Below, in pieces: positions 28,801-34,800 of a stretch of 64,000 nucleotides of DNA. Position 1 is the first letter of the stretch, and each line of letters opens with the position of its first letter. The notes under the pieces were generated by a model. It was not told where the DNA came from and searched no databases. It saw nothing but the letters and a program-made list of their open reading frames with translations. The position numbers and the translations under genes are program-made. Location: positions 22,662,960 through 22,726,959 of the forward strand of contig NC_092563.1 of assembly GCF_037975245.1 (NCBI RefSeq), in the 5' to 3' direction. This DNA comes from Apostichopus japonicus. Its lineage: Eukaryota; Echinodermata; Holothuroidea; Aspidochirotida; Stichopodidae.

Positions 28801-31800
28801 TGTTTACAAGCTGGGTGTCACAAATGCACCCACGCATATGTAATCATAAATGCAAAGGTTACGGTTATCATTGAAACCAAAAATGTAGTTTTGAAACTTA
28901 TTTTGTTAACTAATATCTACTGTTTTTATTTCATTATTATGTCACTCTGTGTTTTACCTGAGAGCTGCCAATCGTAAGAATAATTTGCATGTAATGCCAA
29001 ATATTCGGGCAATTCCCTGAAAAGACCTTGTGTTTTATTTTGTTATGCAGCATTTGTACTAAGGACTCTCAACAAGAATTTGCTTCATACATAAAACAAG
29101 TATTTACTTTTTGAATCTAAATTGCATACTAGATTTATGCAACTACATAATGGGAAGAATATTTGAGGGTAACATGTGTCTGAGACTCAAAGGTTGCAAA
29201 ATGATGAACTACTGTATGTCGATATCTATATTGTTTGCAGTCACTTTCCTACTTTAGCATACTAATGCAACGCCAATGATACACTCAACTTATGTACTGT
29301 ATCATACAGGCAGCACCCTGCCCCTTACTACGTTGCCCTCCAACTGACCACACCTCAATACAATTACTCTCATTTGATATAACCATGACAGAAGTACTTG
29401 TGTCTGCTTTATGGACACTCTGTTTTTATATTGGATATCAGTAAATATTACAATGGCCACCATTGAAACAAATATTTACAGGGAAGCTGAGATAAGGAAA
29501 TATGCCAGGGCACAATACAATGATTTTATCTGCTTTGATAATTTACTCAAAATTACACAGGAATGCTTTGTTACAAGAGGAGCTGGGTGCAGGTATATCA
29601 AACTCGGGGCAGCAAGCAAACAATAAGATGTTGGTGGTATTAAGTAGGCCTTTATAAAACACATTTAAGTTTAGATACAAACTGGAACAAATGCAAAAGA
29701 GACAACATGGCAGGAAAACAAAAGACAAACAGTTTAACCCATGTATAGAATAAAAAATAAACAACTGCTTTGGGGACATCGAAAGGATGGTATTATTGTG
29801 ACCACATGGCTTTGGTGTCTGGTAACAGAGAAAGACTTGGAAGCCAGATGTGAAGAGTAAGTCGTATTGGATTTAAACACAAATAAAAAATTACAGTTTC
29901 AAGATATGAGCAATTCCATGAGTTAAGAAATTTGTATTCAGAAGTTATTCTGAAGTTGTGTACCTTACATAACTTTATTATAGCAAGGTGAACATGGAAC
30001 TTTGCAAGCTTCTCTTTGTGATATAATTCAATCAGCGCTGAGTAGTTCAAATCGTGTCAATATTCGGGAAAGTCGAGAGCATGTCTTACTTCTCTTGTCT
30101 TTCTTGTTCCTGCGCTGTTGAACTATGCTCATATCAAGGGTAACAATAGTCACTTGGCAATGATGTAAGAGTGTCGATGTGAGGCTTCCCAAGCAGTGTC
30201 AACATTACTAATAGAACATAAAATCAGAATACAGTTGCACCTCTGACGTAATGTGATACTATACCTGATGTGAGACTGGAGTGAATCTGTCTGATGGCTG
30301 ATTGCTCCACAGTGACAGTGTACTTTGGGTTCTTTAGTGCAAAGAAAGCTTTTCCTTTGTAAAATCCATTAGTATTTACAGCAGGCTTCTTAAATCCATC
30401 CTGAAAGAATTGCAAAGTATTTTGCAAAGACTAACTAAACTGCAATTTCTCCAACATTTAAATATACATATGTGCAATCTAAGGCTTGATATATCAAATC
30501 CTAACATCTACAATATCTCTATTCCTTCGATTCTTCTATTGTATGATAACAGTCACTTGAGGTTTAAACAATAATCAAATGGGTACATTCAGAATACATT
30601 TTTATCACTAGATTTTTTACCAGAAATTCCAGCCATGTTTACAAAGACCTGATGTTCAGAGCACCACTTGCATTAATTAATTTATAATTTAAATTAAAGT
30701 GGTAGATTACATATGATTGAAATTTGCTGAAGTTTATGTAGGAATCTCATTTAAAGAGGGTCATACTTCTTTATCAAAGTCAAATTACTGAGATTAATAC
30801 ATTCATATAAGAATTCAACTCAAGTATCTTACCAGTTCAACAGCAAATAGAGTGTTTCCTTCAAAAACTGCCATGTTTACAATTGTCCCTTTAACCAAGG
30901 TCTTCTTTTGTGGTGAATCTTGAAGGATTGTTTTAATTTCCACAGTTACCCCTATTTTCAACATTGTGGGTTGTGGAACATCTTCTGTGCCAAGGGCGGC
31001 AGCTCTGCAATGCTTTACTTTCTTTGTAGTCTCCTGTTGAGTTAGTTTGTCTGATTTTCTTAGAGGGACCAATTTATTAATTGGTAAGAATATTCCATAC
31101 AAGGAGTCACACTTGAAATAATTGGTTGACCGATGTGTTCCATTGCAATCTCCATAATTGGTCTGAATTACAAGTGAAGAACTGATTATTACATTTGCAT
31201 CAAAATTATCTTTTTCTTTGTTTTAATTGCTTGCATTCCAGAAATTGGTACAGAGCTGTTTTCACATTAATAGCTCCCTAAAAATGTCCTGCGGATTTAT
31301 TTACAATTGTCTATGATTGTGGGTTTTATACTGTGTAGAAAACAAACTTTATAAAAGAGGTTAAATTGTTCATTGAAAATGATTCACTGTTGTAGATCAT
31401 GAATCAATGTTGACAGCTGTTGTTATCATAAATATTATAAAAGACTGAATACAGTTTTATATTTTCCAGGTTGACTCGTTTGCAACCAGCCAAAATTCAA
31501 TGCTTTCCAATGGTTTCATGTTAATGACCTGTGAGAAAGCGGCTGATATTTTCTGATGGTAATGACAGCCCATACTGTATGTGTGTAGGCCCCAAAACAT
31601 TGTGTCAAGTTTTAATTTTTGAAATATTTAATTGTTTATGAGCCTACCATTTTACATGTGTAAAGTTCCATTGTGTTATTTTGTGAGAACTAACAAAGAG
31701 TTTTAAACAAGAGTATAGAAGTGACATTGAGACACTAAATACCATTTGTGGAAAATCCAACACAGCAACATTTTAATGAACCAGAAAGCCAATTAGCCAA

Positions 31801-34800
31801 TAGTGATTCCTTGCCACCTTCTGACACTACAAGCAAGATATTTTAGTGCTGAACAATACTGACATAACAATGATCACCAAGATTCTTGCACTAATACAGA
31901 CCTACCTACCATTTATAAAGTTCATCCAAGCTTAACTTCAGGGGTTATCAGGTATATGAGATTTAAGTTGACCTCTGTGGACTGCAAATGGCATTTGACC
32001 TCCACCAATTTCTGCATGGTTCTTGTACTCACTAAGTGGTATCCACACACTGAGTATGAACTTCAACTAAGATATCCTTTTTGAGATAGCATGTTTACAA
32101 AGTTTTCAGACTTTGATCACTGTTGACCTCAAATGACCTTCCATCTGCACCAATTCCAATAGGACTCTTGAACTCACCCAGGGTGATAAACATACAGTAC
32201 CATGTAGGAAGTTGATCTATCATGTACTTTTCGAGTTTTCCATCCTTACAAGCCAATTCCATGCAGTTATGCACACTCAAAAATGTATATAAGCTGACAG
32301 GTGTGTCTTACATTTGAGGACTGCATGGATTTTTTTCCATTGTTCACATTCATGTAACCTAACCTAAACAAACTTAACAATAAAAATTTTCATAGGACTA
32401 GGAGCTCTTTTGTTAAAGTCCTCAGTCAGAACAAAGAAAAAGAGCATATGCACATACATACACACACCTCAAAGCCTTGGATATATCTTACACTGGTTTC
32501 AAGACCGCCCGCCTGAAAGTTTTGTGATTCCTCAAAATTCCCTCTCAGCTATCTGACTAACACAGAACAAGTGAATTAGTTCGTCCAAGAACTAAGTGAA
32601 AACCAGAAAAGATGAGAGATTCCCAGCTCTTATGCAAAGCACCCTCTTGTTGGCATCAACCAATTTCTTCAATGGTAAAGATTTCACAACATACATCTGT
32701 TATTCCAAAATGTTTTAATATCCAGAAAGAACAGTCTTCCTTTGCGAAATATAAACACATAGATGTTCTACATATGATGAAATGGACATTTTCTATTAAC
32801 ATTTTTAGCTAACAAATCAGTTCTGCCACCAACCGCCATTTTAATAATTGTATTTAATGAAATGAGCGTTACATGTCATTGTTTGTTCATTGTGAAATAT
32901 TTGCATTGCTAACTGCCAAAGCTGCAGTCATCTAGAATAACATAGAGTATAAGGCCAATTGTGAGACCATTTAAGGTAACTGTCCCTTTGACCCAAGTTT
33001 CAGAGGATATGAGATAACCTGCTTGAAGCTAAAAGTATAAACTGAGAAGGGCCACTTTAATGTGCTTAAGTCACCAAAACTCTTTGAAACAGATTCCATT
33101 TCATGGCTGACTATTTATTATGGGAAGATTCTACATTATATTTTGAGCCCCTTAACAAAACTATACTGACTGAAGATGATCAAACAAAATGCACTAAAAG
33201 AAAATTATAGCATCAGAGAACCCCCAGTTTAATTCTAGCTTTCGTTTTTTGGTTACTGTTTAAAGCGATTTCAGACCTTGACACATGTTGACCTCATGTG
33301 ACATTTTACCTCTACCAAATTCAATAGGGTTCTTGTTTCACGAAACTGGATTTACACACCAAGTATGAAGTTCAAACAAAGATGTACTATTTGAAGTGAC
33401 TGTCTTTACAAAGTTTTCAGATTTTGACTTCTTTTAACCACAATATATCTTTAAACTTCATAGAAAATGATGGTTCTTGCACTCAATAAGAGTAAGTATA
33501 AAGACCATGAACTTTTTGAGCAATGGTGTTTACGAGCAGTTGTCTCATACATACATACATACATACATGCATGCATACATACATATATACATACATACAT
33601 ACATACATACATACATACATACATACATACATACATACATACATACATACATACATACATACATGCATACACGCATGCATGCATGCATACATACATACAT
33701 ACATACATACATACATACATACATACATACATACATACATACATACATACATACACACATACATACATACATACACGCATACATACACACATACATACAC
33801 ACATACATACATACATACATACATACACACACATACCCACATACACACATACCCACACATACACATCATCTTCATGGCATAAATTACTTTTGCCTTCAGC
33901 AAGGGATCAAAAGATTCATTGCTACAGTATGTCCTGTATGCTGCTAAAAGAATTACAGTTTAGTATAACGTAGGTGAACTCACTGACAAGTGTATTCCAA
34001 ACATTGTCCCTTTTTGGCCCTTCAGTGGTCCTATGTACTTCAATTTACCATGGACATCGTTGGCCGTTGGAACTCTCAGGGCACCAGCACAAAGTTGGAC
34101 AGGATCATTAATCTGCAATTGTGCCCCAAATAAAAGATAGTCTTTCTGATCTAAAGAAAGAACCAGGAAGAAAACAAGTTTAGTGATTTTTTGCCAAGTT
34201 TGACATGAGAACATGTAATGTAAACTACACTTGTACTTACTAAGGTGGATCTACATACAAACTATGAAGATGTGGGTGCATACAAGTTTTTTACTCTGTT
34301 TAAATGGTGTTCAGACTTTGATCTCTGTAAACTTAAAATTTCCATTGCAGCTTTGACCACAAAAACTATTGTGTAAATGCACTGAGTAGTTCAAGCAAAC
34401 ATATGAAAAATGACCTTCATCAAAGCTTCACTTTTGCAGTTATTATGTTTACAGGTTTTTGTACTTTGACCTGTATCGAACTCAAATGACCTTTGACCAT
34501 GACCAAATTTAATAAGATTTTACTCAAGAAGAGGCATCTACATGTAAATTATGAATGTCTTCAAGCTTTTCTGTGAGTGATGGTGTATTACAAGGTAACC
34601 TCACTCAGACTGTTTGGGGTATGGATTGGGTGACACAAAGGGATTGCAAAAAGCAATCAAAAACTTCTTAGAAGCATGCCAAGATCACTAGGTTAAAGAG
34701 TGTAAGTATTGCCTGTACTTGTTACAACTCGATACAACTTCACCGAAACTATACTCTGAATATGTGCAACCAGTTATCAAAGGTTTTACATTTAACAGTA

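Noticed and set aside
33451-33973. Open frames of up to 168 codons on both strands
   Set aside because: They are translations of the (CATA)n microsatellite; every frame of this repeat is open and the products are pure Tyr-Ile-His or Cys-Met-Tyr-Val repeats.
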